Of a stretch of 44,785 bases of DNA, positions 1 to 7,855 are shown piece by piece. This DNA is from Acidobacteriota bacterium (GTDB lineage Bacteria; Acidobacteriota; Terriglobia; Terriglobales; Acidobacteriaceae), in NCBI GenBank assembly GCA_023265315.1, contig JAHFUA010000005.1:1-44785 (forward strand). The letters run 5' to 3'. The number at the start of each line of letters is the position of its first letter. The stretch's first letter is position 1. A model generated the notes under the pieces. That model saw nothing but the letters and a program-made list of their open reading frames with translations, did not search any database and was not told where the DNA came from. Made by a program: the position numbers and the translations under genes.

Positions 1-1
1 A

Positions 2-757
2 GCTTTCGCTCTGGAGGCGAAGCAAGAGGAACTCGAGTTGGGGGTCGGCCAGCAGGGGCCGGAGGTGCGGGTTTGCGGCACCGGCAAGGCCATTCCGTTC
101 ATGGGACTGGCCAACATCGTCAACGTGAACAGCGCCATCCTGCCGGAGGAGCTGTACGAAATCACCCTCAATTGCCGCTACACCTGGCGCGCGCCCTTTA
201 AGCTGCCCGACGTGCGGCGCAAGTTCGGCAACCTGGCGCTCACCTATTCCGCTCAACTGCACATCGCCGTGGTGGAGATCGACCGCGACACCTACGATCC
301 CGTGATCCTCGATTATGCCGCCATCGACGATTGCGGTCGCGTGATCAATCCCCTGATCGTCGAAGGCCAGGTGCACGGCGCGGCCGCGCATGGGATCGGG
401 GCGGCGCTGATGGAGAGCTGCGTCTACGACGAAGCCGGCAACATGCTCACCGGCACCTTCAGCGATTACACCCCGATCACCGCCGTCAACATGCCGCGCA
501 TCAAGTTCGGCTACATCGAAACTCCCTCCCCTCACACCTATAGCGGCGCCAAGGGTATGGGCGAAGGCGGCGCGGCAGGCGTGCACGCGATTTCGGCGGC
601 GCTCCAGGACGCCCTGTTTGAGAAGGGCATCATCATCGACAATTCGCACAACACCGCCGACAGCATCTTCCGCGCCTTAGAACAACCGGAACCCGGGAAG
701 AAAGCGAATGTGACGGTGGCGCGCCGCGCGGGAGCGAATACTCGAGGGCGTGCCTGA
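2..757 (+). CDS. Molybdenum hydroxylase (xanthine dehydrogenase family) large subunit, C-terminal part
   Basis: The reading frame is open from base 2, so the gene starts before the window and only about 251 C-terminal residues are visible. These match the molybdopterin-binding subunit of the xanthine/CO dehydrogenase/aldehyde oxidase family. The block DDCGRVINPLIVEGQVHGA and the later GAKGMGEGG motif are typical of the cofactor-binding C-terminal domain. The Glu of the GEGG motif corresponds to the catalytic base of this family. Such enzymes hydroxylate N-heterocycles, purines or aldehydes using water, with FeS and FAD subunits that would lie upstream. The stop TGA overlaps the next ATG by one base, so this gene and the M20 hydrolase are probably co-translated. 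The substrate cannot be told. The residues after the conserved domain (about the last 20) are low-complexity and basic. Confidence 0.85.
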   Translation, partial: AFALEAKQEELELGVGQQGPEVRVCGTGKAIPFMGLANIVNVNSAILPEELYEITLNCRYTWRAPFKLPDVRRKFGNLALTYSAQLHIAVVEIDRDTYDPVILDYAAIDDCGRVINPLIVEGQVHGAAAHGIGAALMESCVYDEAGNMLTGTFSDYTPITAVNMPRIKFGYIETPSPHTYSGAKGMGEGGAAGVHAISAALQDALFEKGIIIDNSHNTADSIFRALEQPEPGKKANVTVARRAGANTRGRA

Positions 758-2025
758 TGGCTGCTCCCAAGGAAAGCATGCCCGGAATCTGTCCCCAGCT
801 CGCCGAGCGCATTCTCGGCGGGGTGCGCGAGGATGAGATCGTCGCTATGGGCTGCGATGTGGTCAATATTCCAAGTGCCACTGGCGAAGAGCTGCGCATG
901 GCCGAGTACATGCGCGCGGTCTTCGAGCAAATGGGCCTCGCGGTCGCGTGGCAGCTTGTGGAGGGGGGGCGGCCGAATGTGATCGCGCGCTGGCAGGGCG
1001 CGGGCCGCGGCCGCACCCTGATGTTTAACGGCCACATGGATACCTCGAACACCGGCCGCGAGCCTTTTCTCACCGGCATCGGCTACAAGGCCCGCGCGGT
1101 GGTGAAGGACGGTTTTATCTACGGGCTCGGAATCTACAACATGAAGGGCGCGCTGGTCTGCTACACCCAGGCCGTCAAGGCGTTGCAGCGCGCCGGGGTG
1201 CGGCTGGAGGGCAGCATCATGATCGCTGCCGTCGTAGGCGAGATCGAAAAAACCGAATGGGGCGAGTACACCGGCCGGCAGTACCGCGGATACGGCGTCG
1301 GCACGCGCCACCTCGTTACCCAAGGCGGACTGCCCGACATGTGCATCCTGGGCGAGCCCACCGACATGAAGCTGGTGCTCGCGCACGCGGGCTCGCTGTG
1401 GGCGCGGATCTCGACCCAGGGCATCTACGTCCACACCGCCTTCGCCGAGGGCCGCGAGCGGCAGAACGCCCTCCGCCGCATGCACGACGTGATCGCGGAA
1501 GTGCTGCGCTGGTCCGCCGAGTGGCGCACGAAGGCGGCCTGGGCTGGGCATGAGGGCGTGGTGAATCTGGGATGCCTGCGCGCCGGCGATCCCTGGCGCG
1601 CCAGCCGCACGCCCCCCACCGCAGACTTGTTTCTCGACCTTCGCGTGCCGCCCACGATCGCGATGGCCGATGCTCGTGCAGAGGTGGATGCGCTGGTGCA
1701 ACGTCTGAAGAAACAGTTCCCCGATTACGGCATTGATTTTGAGACCATGGTCTCCGTTCCGGGCGCGACCATCCGCGAAGATCACGAGATGGTGCGGGCC
1801 ATCGAGGCCAATCACAATCGCGTCCTAGGCGCGCCGCCCGCGCGCGATACGGTGCTGTGGTGCTCGGATGCGTCCACGCTTTCGCGCCATGGCGTGCCCA
1901 CGGTGAACTACGGGCCTTCGAGCGGCCCGCGCGATGAACAGGGCGAGAAAGTTGCCATCAAGACGCTGGTGGACATCACCAGGGTGTACGCGTTGACCGC
2001 GGCGGAGCTGTGCGGCGGGCAGTGA
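757..2025 (+). CDS. M20 family metallohydrolase (ArgE/DapE-like) with atypical metal-ligand positions
   Basis: 422 aa, cytoplasmic, in the M20 peptidase/deacylase fold, which cleaves amide bonds of N-acyl or N-carbamoyl amino acids and small peptides. Recognisable blocks are NGHMDT (about 91-96), GLGIYNMKGAL (about 123-133), VVGEIEK (about 159-165) and ILGEPTD (about 198-203), with a dimerisation domain between. In classical dizinc members the Asp of DMKG bridges the metals. Here that residue is Asn128. The Glu-Glu pair is Glu162-Ile163, and the C-terminal His-x-x-Asp-Glu region reads GPRDE. His93 and Glu200 are kept. The protein may be a mono-metal or altered-activity subfamily rather than a dead copy, since the rest of the fold is intact. 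Its start overlaps the preceding stop (TGATG), placing it in the molybdenum hydroxylase operon. Confidence 0.83.
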   Translation: MAAPKESMPGICPQLAERILGGVREDEIVAMGCDVVNIPSATGEELRMAEYMRAVFEQMGLAVAWQLVEGGRPNVIARWQGAGRGRTLMFNGHMDTSNTGREPFLTGIGYKARAVVKDGFIYGLGIYNMKGALVCYTQAVKALQRAGVRLEGSIMIAAVVGEIEKTEWGEYTGRQYRGYGVGTRHLVTQGGLPDMCILGEPTDMKLVLAHAGSLWARISTQGIYVHTAFAEGRERQNALRRMHDVIAEVLRWSAEWRTKAAWAGHEGVVNLGCLRAGDPWRASRTPPTADLFLDLRVPPTIAMADARAEVDALVQRLKKQFPDYGIDFETMVSVPGATIREDHEMVRAIEANHNRVLGAPPARDTVLWCSDASTLSRHGVPTVNYGPSSGPRDEQGEKVAIKTLVDITRVYALTAAELCGGQ

Positions 2026-2053
2026 GGGTTTCGAAGGTTGGACTTCATTGGTT

Positions 2054-2177
2054 TGTCATCCTTCGCGAGGCGATGCCGAGCGGAGGATCTGTCGAGAATG
2101 CCGGCGCTACCCCCACTGGGCGCGCCGCCATTCTCCCCAGATTCTCCCGCTTCGCGTCGCTCAGCGGAAGAATGACA
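2054..2177. repeat. Intergenic inverted-repeat element (TGTCATCCTTC ... GAAGAATGACA)
   Basis: The 192-bp gap between the M20 and M24 genes is almost filled by an element whose ends are imperfect inverted repeats, TGTCATCCTTC at 2054-2064 and GAAGAATGACA at 2167-2177. The inner parts are GC-rich and again partly complementary (GCGAGGCGATGCCGAGC against CGCTTCGCGTCGCTCAGCG). A related element with TCATCCCGAGC ends lies at 40708-40846. The 68-aa ORF on the track across it is a by-product of the repeat. Confidence 0.6.
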
Positions 2178-2217
2178 GAGCAGTGGAGGACGCGGGTGTC
2201 TCCCGGATGGATGTGAA

Positions 2218-3390
2218 ATGAATCCGAGCGACCACGAGATCGAGCGCCGTTACCGCACCCTGCGCGCCACGATGGCTGCGCAGGATGTTGATGCGCTCCT
2301 TGTCTGCGGGAACCAGTACGCCGGCTTCGAGGGTGGGGTGCGCTATGTTTCGGGTTTCGAGATCGTCCATCGCTATGCCTACGTCCTGCTGCCGATGGCA
2401 GGCGAGCCCATCCTTCTATTCCCGCGCGAAGCCCGCTGGATTGGTGACAAGAAGAAGCCCTGGGTACGGGAGCAGGTCTGGGCCGAGTTGCCGGGCCGCT
2501 GGCTGCGCGAGCAGGCGCGCGAGCGCCGCTGGAAGCGCCTGGGCGTCTACGGGCTCGACTTCATCATGGCGGTGAGAGACTACCGCGAGCTTGAGGGCAT
2601 GGTCGAACTCGTGCCCTTCGACTTCCACTTCGACATGGCGCGCGCGGTCAAGAGCGAAGAAGAGTTGGCCCAGATCGGCGACAGCATGGATGTCATCCTC
2701 GATGGGTTCTGGGCGCTGGTCGAGGGCTACCGCCCGGGCCGGACCGAGGCGGAGATCATGGCGCCTGCGGTGGAGCGCTTTTTCGCGCGCGGCGCCGGCC
2801 CGCGCATGATGAACATCGTGCTGTCCGGCCCGCAGGGAGAGGCGGAAGCGCACTTCAAGGTGCCGGGCCATCGCCGGGTTGCGCCCGACGACCTCCTGCT
2901 CTATTCCTTGGAGATCACCGGGGCCGAAGGCTATTGGGTCGAGTTTTCGCGGGCGTTGATCCAGGGCAGGACGAGCCGGCGGACGGAGGCGATGAAGGAA
3001 GCCTATCCCGAAGCGCTGGAGGCTGCCCGCAAGCTGCTGCGCAATGGCGAACTGGCCTCGACCGCGCATCGCGCGGTCGCGGATACGTTCGCGCGCCATG
3101 GATTCGCGCTCGGGCACCTCTCCGGCCATTCCATCGGCCTGACCATGATCGAGCATCCCGCAATTGGCGCCGACAGCGACGTTGTCCTTCGCGAGAACAT
3201 GATCTTCTCGCTCCACCCCCAGGTGGTGGATCGAAACGGGCAAGTCTGCCTCTACACCCAGGACACCTATCGCGTCGGCAATACCGAGGGCGAGAACCTT
3301 TGCGATGTGCCCTGGCGATTCTTTGATGGCAGTGAGAGGAGAGTAGTTAGCACTCAGCCCTCAGCCCTCAGCCCTGGGCGCACTAGCTGA
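2218..3390 (+). CDS. M24 family (creatinase/prolidase-like) hydrolase
   Basis: 390 aa with the two-domain creatinase/aminopeptidase P layout: an N-terminal creatinase_N domain (about 1-135, including ALLVCGNQYAG and GVRYVSGF) and a C-terminal pita-bread domain. The GHSIGL block (about 302) carries the conserved His. The metal-binding Asp/Glu positions of true M24 peptidases are not preserved: the first strand reads SLEITGAEGYWVEFSR instead of Asp-x-G plus Asp, FSLHP replaces the usual TIEP-type Glu block, and the last Glu region reads YTQDTYRVG. This favours a metal-independent creatinase-like hydrolase or a diverged lyase over a Xaa-Pro peptidase. Start ATG at 2218 follows the repeat. The last 20 or so residues (after FFDGSER) are encoded by an intergenic repeat at 3349-3402, so the natural C-terminus seems to have been extended. 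Confidence 0.8.
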   Translation: MNPSDHEIERRYRTLRATMAAQDVDALLVCGNQYAGFEGGVRYVSGFEIVHRYAYVLLPMAGEPILLFPREARWIGDKKKPWVREQVWAELPGRWLREQARERRWKRLGVYGLDFIMAVRDYRELEGMVELVPFDFHFDMARAVKSEEELAQIGDSMDVILDGFWALVEGYRPGRTEAEIMAPAVERFFARGAGPRMMNIVLSGPQGEAEAHFKVPGHRRVAPDDLLLYSLEITGAEGYWVEFSRALIQGRTSRRTEAMKEAYPEALEAARKLLRNGELASTAHRAVADTFARHGFALGHLSGHSIGLTMIEHPAIGADSDVVLRENMIFSLHPQVVDRNGQVCLYTQDTYRVGNTEGENLCDVPWRFFDGSERRVVSTQPSALSPGRTS

Positions 3391-3402
3391 TTGCTGAGTG
3401 CT
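3349..3402. repeat. Short inverted repeat flanking three TCAGCCC tandem units, at the M24 gene end
   Basis: AGCACTCAGC (3349-3358) and GCTGAGTGCT (3393-3402) form a perfect 10-bp inverted repeat. Between them, TCAGCCC is repeated three times in tandem (3354-3374). The element overlaps the 3' end of the M24 reading frame, supplies its stop codon at 3388-3390, and ends about 10 bases before the next ATG. It may fold as an intercistronic hairpin. Confidence 0.65.
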
Positions 3403-3412
3403 GATTGCTTCT

Positions 3413-4333
3413 ATGCGAATCTGCATCATTGGTTGCGGCGCGGTGGGCAGTATCTTCGCGGCGCACCTCGCGCGGCTTAATGGCGTCGAAGTCTGGGCCT
3501 ACGACGTGATCCGCGAGCACGTGGAGGCCATCAACCGCAACGGGCTGCGCATTTCCGGCGCCGCCGACTTTACAGCGCGTCTCCAAGCCGCCGGCGATCC
3601 GGCGCAGATCCCGCGCTGCGACTACGGCATTGTCGCCACCAAGTCCATCCACACCCGCCAGGCCATGAGGCAGGCGGCGCGCGTTTTCGACGATCGCAGC
3701 GCTGTTTGTTCGGTGCAGAACGGCGTTGGGAATGAAGAGATCATCGCCGACCACGTGAGATACGTGATCCGTGGCACGACTTTCCCTGCCGGCCATCTGG
3801 TCGAACCCGGGCACGTCGGCTTCGACATCAAGGGCGACACCTGGATCGGTCCGTTCGAGCCGACGCACACACGCATGCAGATGGTCGAGGAACTGGCAGG
3901 TACACTTACCCGCTCCGGCATGCACACGATCGCGCTGCCCGATGCCCGCGGCGCGCAGTGGACCAAGCTGATCTTCAACGCCGCCACCAATCCGGTGGGC
4001 GCCCTCACCAGGTTGCATCACGGCGCGGCCACTGGTTTCGAGCCCACGGGCGAGCTGTTCAAGGCCTTGATCGAGGAAGGCAAGGGCGTGGCCCGCGCGC
4101 TGGGCATCGAGTTGCACGGCGAACCTTGGGAACTGGTGATGAAAGGCGCCAACGCTCCCGGCCAACATAAGGCGAGCATGCTGCAAGACGTCGAAGCAGG
4201 CCGCCCGACGGAGGTGGATTTCCTGAACGGGGCGATCGTCCAGTGGGGCGAGAAGACCGGGGTTGCCACTCCGCTCAACCGCGCTGTCTGGGCACTGGTC
4301 AAAGGATTGGAGTCTTCCTGGACGAATCCGTAG
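3413..4333 (+). CDS. Ketopantoate reductase family protein (PanE/ApbA-like)
   Basis: 306 aa. The N-terminus has the dinucleotide fold IIGCGAVG (about 5-12, GxGxxG) expected for NADPH binding. The C-terminal helical domain has WTKLIFNAATNPVGALT, with the catalytic Lys, and the SMLQDVEAGRPTEVDFLNG-like block typical of 2-dehydropantoate 2-reductases. The family reduces 2-oxo acids such as ketopantoate to 2-hydroxy acids. In a catabolic cluster like this the substrate may be another 2-oxo acid, so no symbol is given. I chose ATG 3413 (MRICIIG) over the upstream GTG 3398 of the ORF track, because five residues upstream would be encoded by the repeat and the nucleotide fold should begin at once. 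It is 23 bp from the next gene, so probably in the same transcript. Confidence 0.85.
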   Translation: MRICIIGCGAVGSIFAAHLARLNGVEVWAYDVIREHVEAINRNGLRISGAADFTARLQAAGDPAQIPRCDYGIVATKSIHTRQAMRQAARVFDDRSAVCSVQNGVGNEEIIADHVRYVIRGTTFPAGHLVEPGHVGFDIKGDTWIGPFEPTHTRMQMVEELAGTLTRSGMHTIALPDARGAQWTKLIFNAATNPVGALTRLHHGAATGFEPTGELFKALIEEGKGVARALGIELHGEPWELVMKGANAPGQHKASMLQDVEAGRPTEVDFLNGAIVQWGEKTGVATPLNRAVWALVKGLESSWTNP

Positions 4334-4356
4334 TCGCGCGAAGGAGAACCGAACTG

Positions 4357-5427
4357 ATGGCTGTACCTTTCCGTATCGGCGTGCTGCAGCTTTCGATGGA
4401 ACCGCTCGAACAGACGGCGCGCATGGCCAAGGCCTGCGATGCCGCCGGGTTCGACATCTTCTGGCTTGCCGAAGCCTATCCCTGGTGGCGCAAGCACGCG
4501 ATGGAAGCGCGCTCGTCCACTGCCATGACCGCCATCCTGGCGCGCGAGACCCGGCGCATCGCCATCGGCTGGGGCATCATCTCGCCCTACACTCGCCACC
4601 CGGTGCAGATCGCCATGGAAGCGCGCGTATTGCAGGAGGCCGCCGGTGAGGGCCGGTTCATCCTCGGCCTCGGGGCCTCGAAGATTTTTATGAAGGAGAT
4701 TGGCGAAGGCGAGAAGGGCAAGGAAGTCGGCCCGGCGGTCGTCATGCGGGAAGCCATGGGGATCGTGCAGGCGATGCTAGCAGGCGGGCCGGTCGAGTAC
4801 CAGGGCCGCGCCTTTCAAGCCCATGCTCCCGCGCTGAAGGACGAGGCGCATGTCCCGCGCGCTTCGGTTCCCATGTACATTGCGGGCACCGGGCCGGTGC
4901 TGCAAAAAATGGCAGGCGCGATCTCGGACGGCCTGCTCACTGCCTCCATCACCACCCCCGAGTTCGTGAAATATTCGCGCCAGAACATGGAGGAGGGCGC
5001 GCGCAAGGCGGGACGCGATCCCTCTTCGCTCGACCTGGGCTCGGTGATCGTCGGTTCCATCCATCGCGACTCGCGCAAGCGAAAAGATGGCGCGCGCGAA
5101 ATGGCGGCCATGTACCTCGCCAACAAGGTGCAGAACATCCGCGGCACTGCCGACGTGCTGCTCCAGTGCGCCGGCCTGACCTTTGAGGAGCTTCAGCCCA
5201 TTGCCGACGCCATGGAGCGTGGTGGGCGCAAAGCTGCCGCCCGCGCCCTCACCGACGAGATTCTGGAGAAGGTCCATGCCATCGCCGGAACCCCCGACGA
5301 GTGCATCGCGCGTATCAAGGAGTACCGCGCCGCCGGCTGTAGCAACATCATGCTGGAAATCTGGGGCGACGATCGCGAGGAGCAGGTGCGGCTTTTCGGG
5401 GACGCCGTATTGCCACACTTTAGGTGA
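4357..5427 (+). CDS. LLM-class flavin-dependent oxidoreductase (bacterial luciferase-like)
   Basis: 356 aa TIM-barrel protein of the luciferase-like monooxygenase/F420-dependent reductase superfamily. Visible family features are the N-terminal strand FRIGVLQLS, the FDIFWLAEA segment, GWGIISPYTRHPVQIAMEA (cofactor-side loop), GRFILGLGAS and the C-terminal GTPDECIARIKEY block near 305-320. Such enzymes use FMNH2 or F420. The cofactor and substrate are not evident. The ORF track starts at 4243, inside the preceding gene. ATG 4357 is chosen because AAGGAG sits at 4341-4346 and the conserved barrel begins right after it. The stop TGA forms the first bases of a long inverted repeat shared with the convergent gene. 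Confidence 0.85.
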   Translation: MAVPFRIGVLQLSMEPLEQTARMAKACDAAGFDIFWLAEAYPWWRKHAMEARSSTAMTAILARETRRIAIGWGIISPYTRHPVQIAMEARVLQEAAGEGRFILGLGASKIFMKEIGEGEKGKEVGPAVVMREAMGIVQAMLAGGPVEYQGRAFQAHAPALKDEAHVPRASVPMYIAGTGPVLQKMAGAISDGLLTASITTPEFVKYSRQNMEEGARKAGRDPSSLDLGSVIVGSIHRDSRKRKDGAREMAAMYLANKVQNIRGTADVLLQCAGLTFEELQPIADAMERGGRKAAARALTDEILEKVHAIAGTPDECIARIKEYRAAGCSNIMLEIWGDDREEQVRLFGDAVLPHFR

Positions 5428-5531
5428 GTGAAAAGTGCTAAGTGGAAAGTGGTACGTTTGCACGTGGAAAGTGAAGCGGGCGGTGGGACTCAGGCTTTCC
5501 TCCTTTCGCTTTCCACTTCCCACTTTTCACT
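5427..5531. repeat. Long inverted repeat between convergent genes
   Basis: The arm at 5427-5449 (AGTGAAAAGTGCTAAGTGG and on) pairs with the arm at 5509-5531 over 23 bp with about two mismatches. Further copies of the unit (G)TGGAAAGTGAAG occur in the 59-bp loop and just beyond the right arm. The left arm begins in the stop codon of the LLM gene. The right arm lies inside the last codons of the minus-strand DRE-TIM gene. It could act as a bidirectional transcription terminator or RNA-stabilising hairpin, though there is no clean T-tract. Confidence 0.7.
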
Positions 5532-6719
5532 TCCCACTTCGGCCACCATCTGCCGGAACTCGTCATCGCTGACCAGGCCGCGTTTCTCCATGCTGCGGCG
5601 CTTCACCGCCGCCAGCACCGAGGCCCGCGCTTCCGGAGAGAGCTGCGGCAATCCCAGCTCCCGGCATTTCAGATCGATACTGTCGAGCCCGCTCTTCTTG
5701 CCCAGAACGATGCTGCGCGTAGCTCCCACTAATTCGGCAGAAAACGGTTCGATGGCCTCGGGGATGTGGAACTGGGTGGCCACGGCGCCGCTTTCCCGCA
5801 TGAACAGGTTTTCGCCAACCACCGGTTTCCAGGCTTCGAACTCATAACCGGCGGCGCGGCGCACCACCGCCGAGACCTCGCGGATCTTGTCCAAATTCAG
5901 TTCCACCGGCACATCGTAAAGACAGGTCAGCGCCAGCGCGATCTCCCCCAGGTCAGCATTGCCGGCGCGCTCGCCCATGCCGTTAATGGTGCCTTGGATC
6001 CAGCTTGCGCCGGCGCGTACTGCGGCCACAGCACAGGCCGTGCCCAGACCGAAATCGTTGTGGCCGTGCCAGTGAATGGGAATTGTGGGCCCCAGCCAAT
6101 GGCAAACCTGGCTGACCAGGAACTCGGCAGCCTCGGGGCCGCATGCGCCGATGGTATCGACGACGACGATTTCTTTCGCTCCGGCCGCAACCGCCTCCTC
6201 ATAGACTTGCCGCAGAAATTCCAGCTCGGTGCGGGTTCCATCCACCGCGAAATATGCAACTGTGACTCCGTTGCTCGAGGCGAAGGAGACGGCATCGCGG
6301 ATGCGCCGCAGCACTTCCTCCCGCGAAATGCCGTAGGCCTTGAGCTTGATGTCGCTGGTCGGGGCTTCGATGATGGTGGCCCGCAGCCCCAGCCGCAGGA
6401 TTTCTTCGACGTCGGCTTTCACGGCGCGGGAGAAGCCCCACAGCTCCGCTTTCAGGCCGGCTTTCGACATCAACTGGATCGCCTCCGCATCCTCGGCCGA
6501 GACCCGAGGGAAGCCCGCCTCAATGCGCGCTACGCCCAGTTCGTCCAGCTTGCGGGCAATCTCCAGCTTTTGCACGGCATCCAGCACCACCCCCACGGTT
6601 TGCTCGCCGTCGCGCAGGGTGGTGTCGTAGAAGCGCACAGGCGCAGCGCGGCGGAAACCAGAATGGATGTTTTCCCGCGCGTTCAAATCGCTGACCCATA
6701 CCTTGCTCTTATCCCTCAT
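5490..6719 (-). CDS. DRE-TIM metallolyase, isopropylmalate/homocitrate/citramalate synthase-like
   Basis: 409 aa. The motif FYDTTLRDGEQ (about 30-40) supplies the Arg-Asp pair and one metal ligand of the alpha-isopropylmalate synthase family. IHWHGHNDFG carries the two metal-binding His, and NGMGERAGNADL is the second family signature. The enzyme would condense an acyl-CoA with a 2-oxo acid, or cleave such a product in the HMG-CoA lyase-like direction. There is no LeuA regulatory domain, so feedback inhibition by leucine is unlikely. The start overlaps the end of the FAH-family gene by 11 bp, so the two are translationally linked. The last 18 residues (EVGSEKWEVESERRKA region) are read out of the intergenic inverted repeat rather than from family sequence. 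Confidence 0.82.
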   Translation of the reverse strand: MRDKSKVWVSDLNARENIHSGFRRAAPVRFYDTTLRDGEQTVGVVLDAVQKLEIARKLDELGVARIEAGFPRVSAEDAEAIQLMSKAGLKAELWGFSRAVKADVEEILRLGLRATIIEAPTSDIKLKAYGISREEVLRRIRDAVSFASSNGVTVAYFAVDGTRTELEFLRQVYEEAVAAGAKEIVVVDTIGACGPEAAEFLVSQVCHWLGPTIPIHWHGHNDFGLGTACAVAAVRAGASWIQGTINGMGERAGNADLGEIALALTCLYDVPVELNLDKIREVSAVVRRAAGYEFEAWKPVVGENLFMRESGAVATQFHIPEAIEPFSAELVGATRSIVLGKKSGLDSIDLKCRELGLPQLSPEARASVLAAVKRRSMEKRGLVSDDEFRQMVAEVGSEKWEVESERRKA

Positions 6720-7740
6720 GAGCCGCGGCTCCGATCTCGGGAGGCTTGCGCCCGTAGGCTTGTTCCCACGCTATGACGGGATTGCGCAGCACCCCGATGT
6801 TCTCGATCTCGCATTCCATGACGTCGCCCGGCTTGAGGTACCAGGCTTGCGGATCGCCGCTAAAGGCGGCGACGCCCGACACCGTGCCGGTCGACACCAC
6901 GTCCCCGGCGCTGTATCCCATGGCCGAGTAGTGGGCAATGATCTCCGGTATCTTGACCGACATTTTGCTGGAGTGGGATCTCTGCCGCGGCTGCCCATTG
7001 ACCCGCAGTTCCATGGCCAGGTTGTGGGGGTCGGGCACCTGGTCGGCAGTGACGATCCACGGGCCCAGCGGACAGAAGGTGTCGATGCCCTTGCAGAAGC
7101 TGAACACGCCGGACTTCATCTCCCGGCGCTGAATGTCGCGCGCGGTGATGTCGTTGAAGATCACGTAACCGCCGATGTAGTCCGCCGCTTCCGCCGCGCT
7201 GAAATGCTTGCCCGCCTTTTTGATGACCACGGCTAGCTCCAGTTCGTAGTCGAGTTCCTGGGTCAGGTGTTGCGGGTAGACCACAGGCTCGCCATCGCCG
7301 ATGATGGCGTCCACGTTCTGGAAGAAGACGATCCACGGCAGCACGGGATGGGAAAAGCCGGATTTCTGCGCCTCTTCGTGGTGTTCGCGGAAATTGCCGG
7401 CAGTGTGGAAAAACTTCTTGGGGATGATCGGCGCTTTCAGAGTGACAGCCTCGCGAGGATAGAGCAGGGGTTCGCCCGAGGGCCCGGTCACTGGCGGTTG
7501 CTGCTCCGATGCGTAGCGCAGTGCGGCCCGGGCTGTGCCCAAACTCCGGTCGCCGCCTTCGAAGAAGGCGCGCATGTTGGGAGGAACGCGCACCTCAGCC
7601 AGCGCGTAGAAGGCAGGTTCATCCTCCACCTCGCGCAGATAGAGGGCACAAGCGGTGGTGAGATCGACGACTTGCCCGTCGTCCCTGAGGGCGCCGATCC
7701 GGCTGCGCTTAGCTGAATCCTGAAAGGTTACGAGTCGCAT
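6709..7740 (-). CDS. Fumarylacetoacetate hydrolase (FAH) family protein
   Basis: 343 aa. The C-terminal FAH domain is clear. The metal site is made by the Glu/Asp cluster in ELDYELELAVVI (about 165-176) and FNDITARDIQ (about 194-203), and GTVSGVAAFSG and LKPGDVMECEIENIG follow in the usual order. An N-terminal domain of about 100 residues precedes it. Members cleave C-C bonds of 1,3-dicarbonyls, hydrolyse acylpyruvates or decarboxylate/hydrate 2-oxo-dienoates in aromatic and heterocycle breakdown. It is the first gene of a two-gene minus-strand operon with the DRE-TIM enzyme. The pair would suit a route in which a ring-derived oxo acid is cleaved, but the compound is unknown. Start ATG at 7740. 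No strong promoter is seen in the 115 bp upstream. Confidence 0.85.
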   Translation of the reverse strand: MRLVTFQDSAKRSRIGALRDDGQVVDLTTACALYLREVEDEPAFYALAEVRVPPNMRAFFEGGDRSLGTARAALRYASEQQPPVTGPSGEPLLYPREAVTLKAPIIPKKFFHTAGNFREHHEEAQKSGFSHPVLPWIVFFQNVDAIIGDGEPVVYPQHLTQELDYELELAVVIKKAGKHFSAAEAADYIGGYVIFNDITARDIQRREMKSGVFSFCKGIDTFCPLGPWIVTADQVPDPHNLAMELRVNGQPRQRSHSSKMSVKIPEIIAHYSAMGYSAGDVVSTGTVSGVAAFSGDPQAWYLKPGDVMECEIENIGVLRNPVIAWEQAYGRKPPEIGAAAHEG

Positions 7741-7855
7741 CGGTCCGTTCCCGGGGCAGGAAGCGCAGCCGCAGCCGCGCCGTCGCGCGTCCTCCGGTCC
7801 CGGATATTAAAGGCAAGCGCGCGGCTTTGTCCAACCGGGCGAACCTGCCCCACCG

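Noticed and set aside
538-1815. 425-aa minus-strand ORF across the molybdenum hydroxylase and M20 genes
   Set aside because: Covers two real genes on the other strand and has no recognisable domain.
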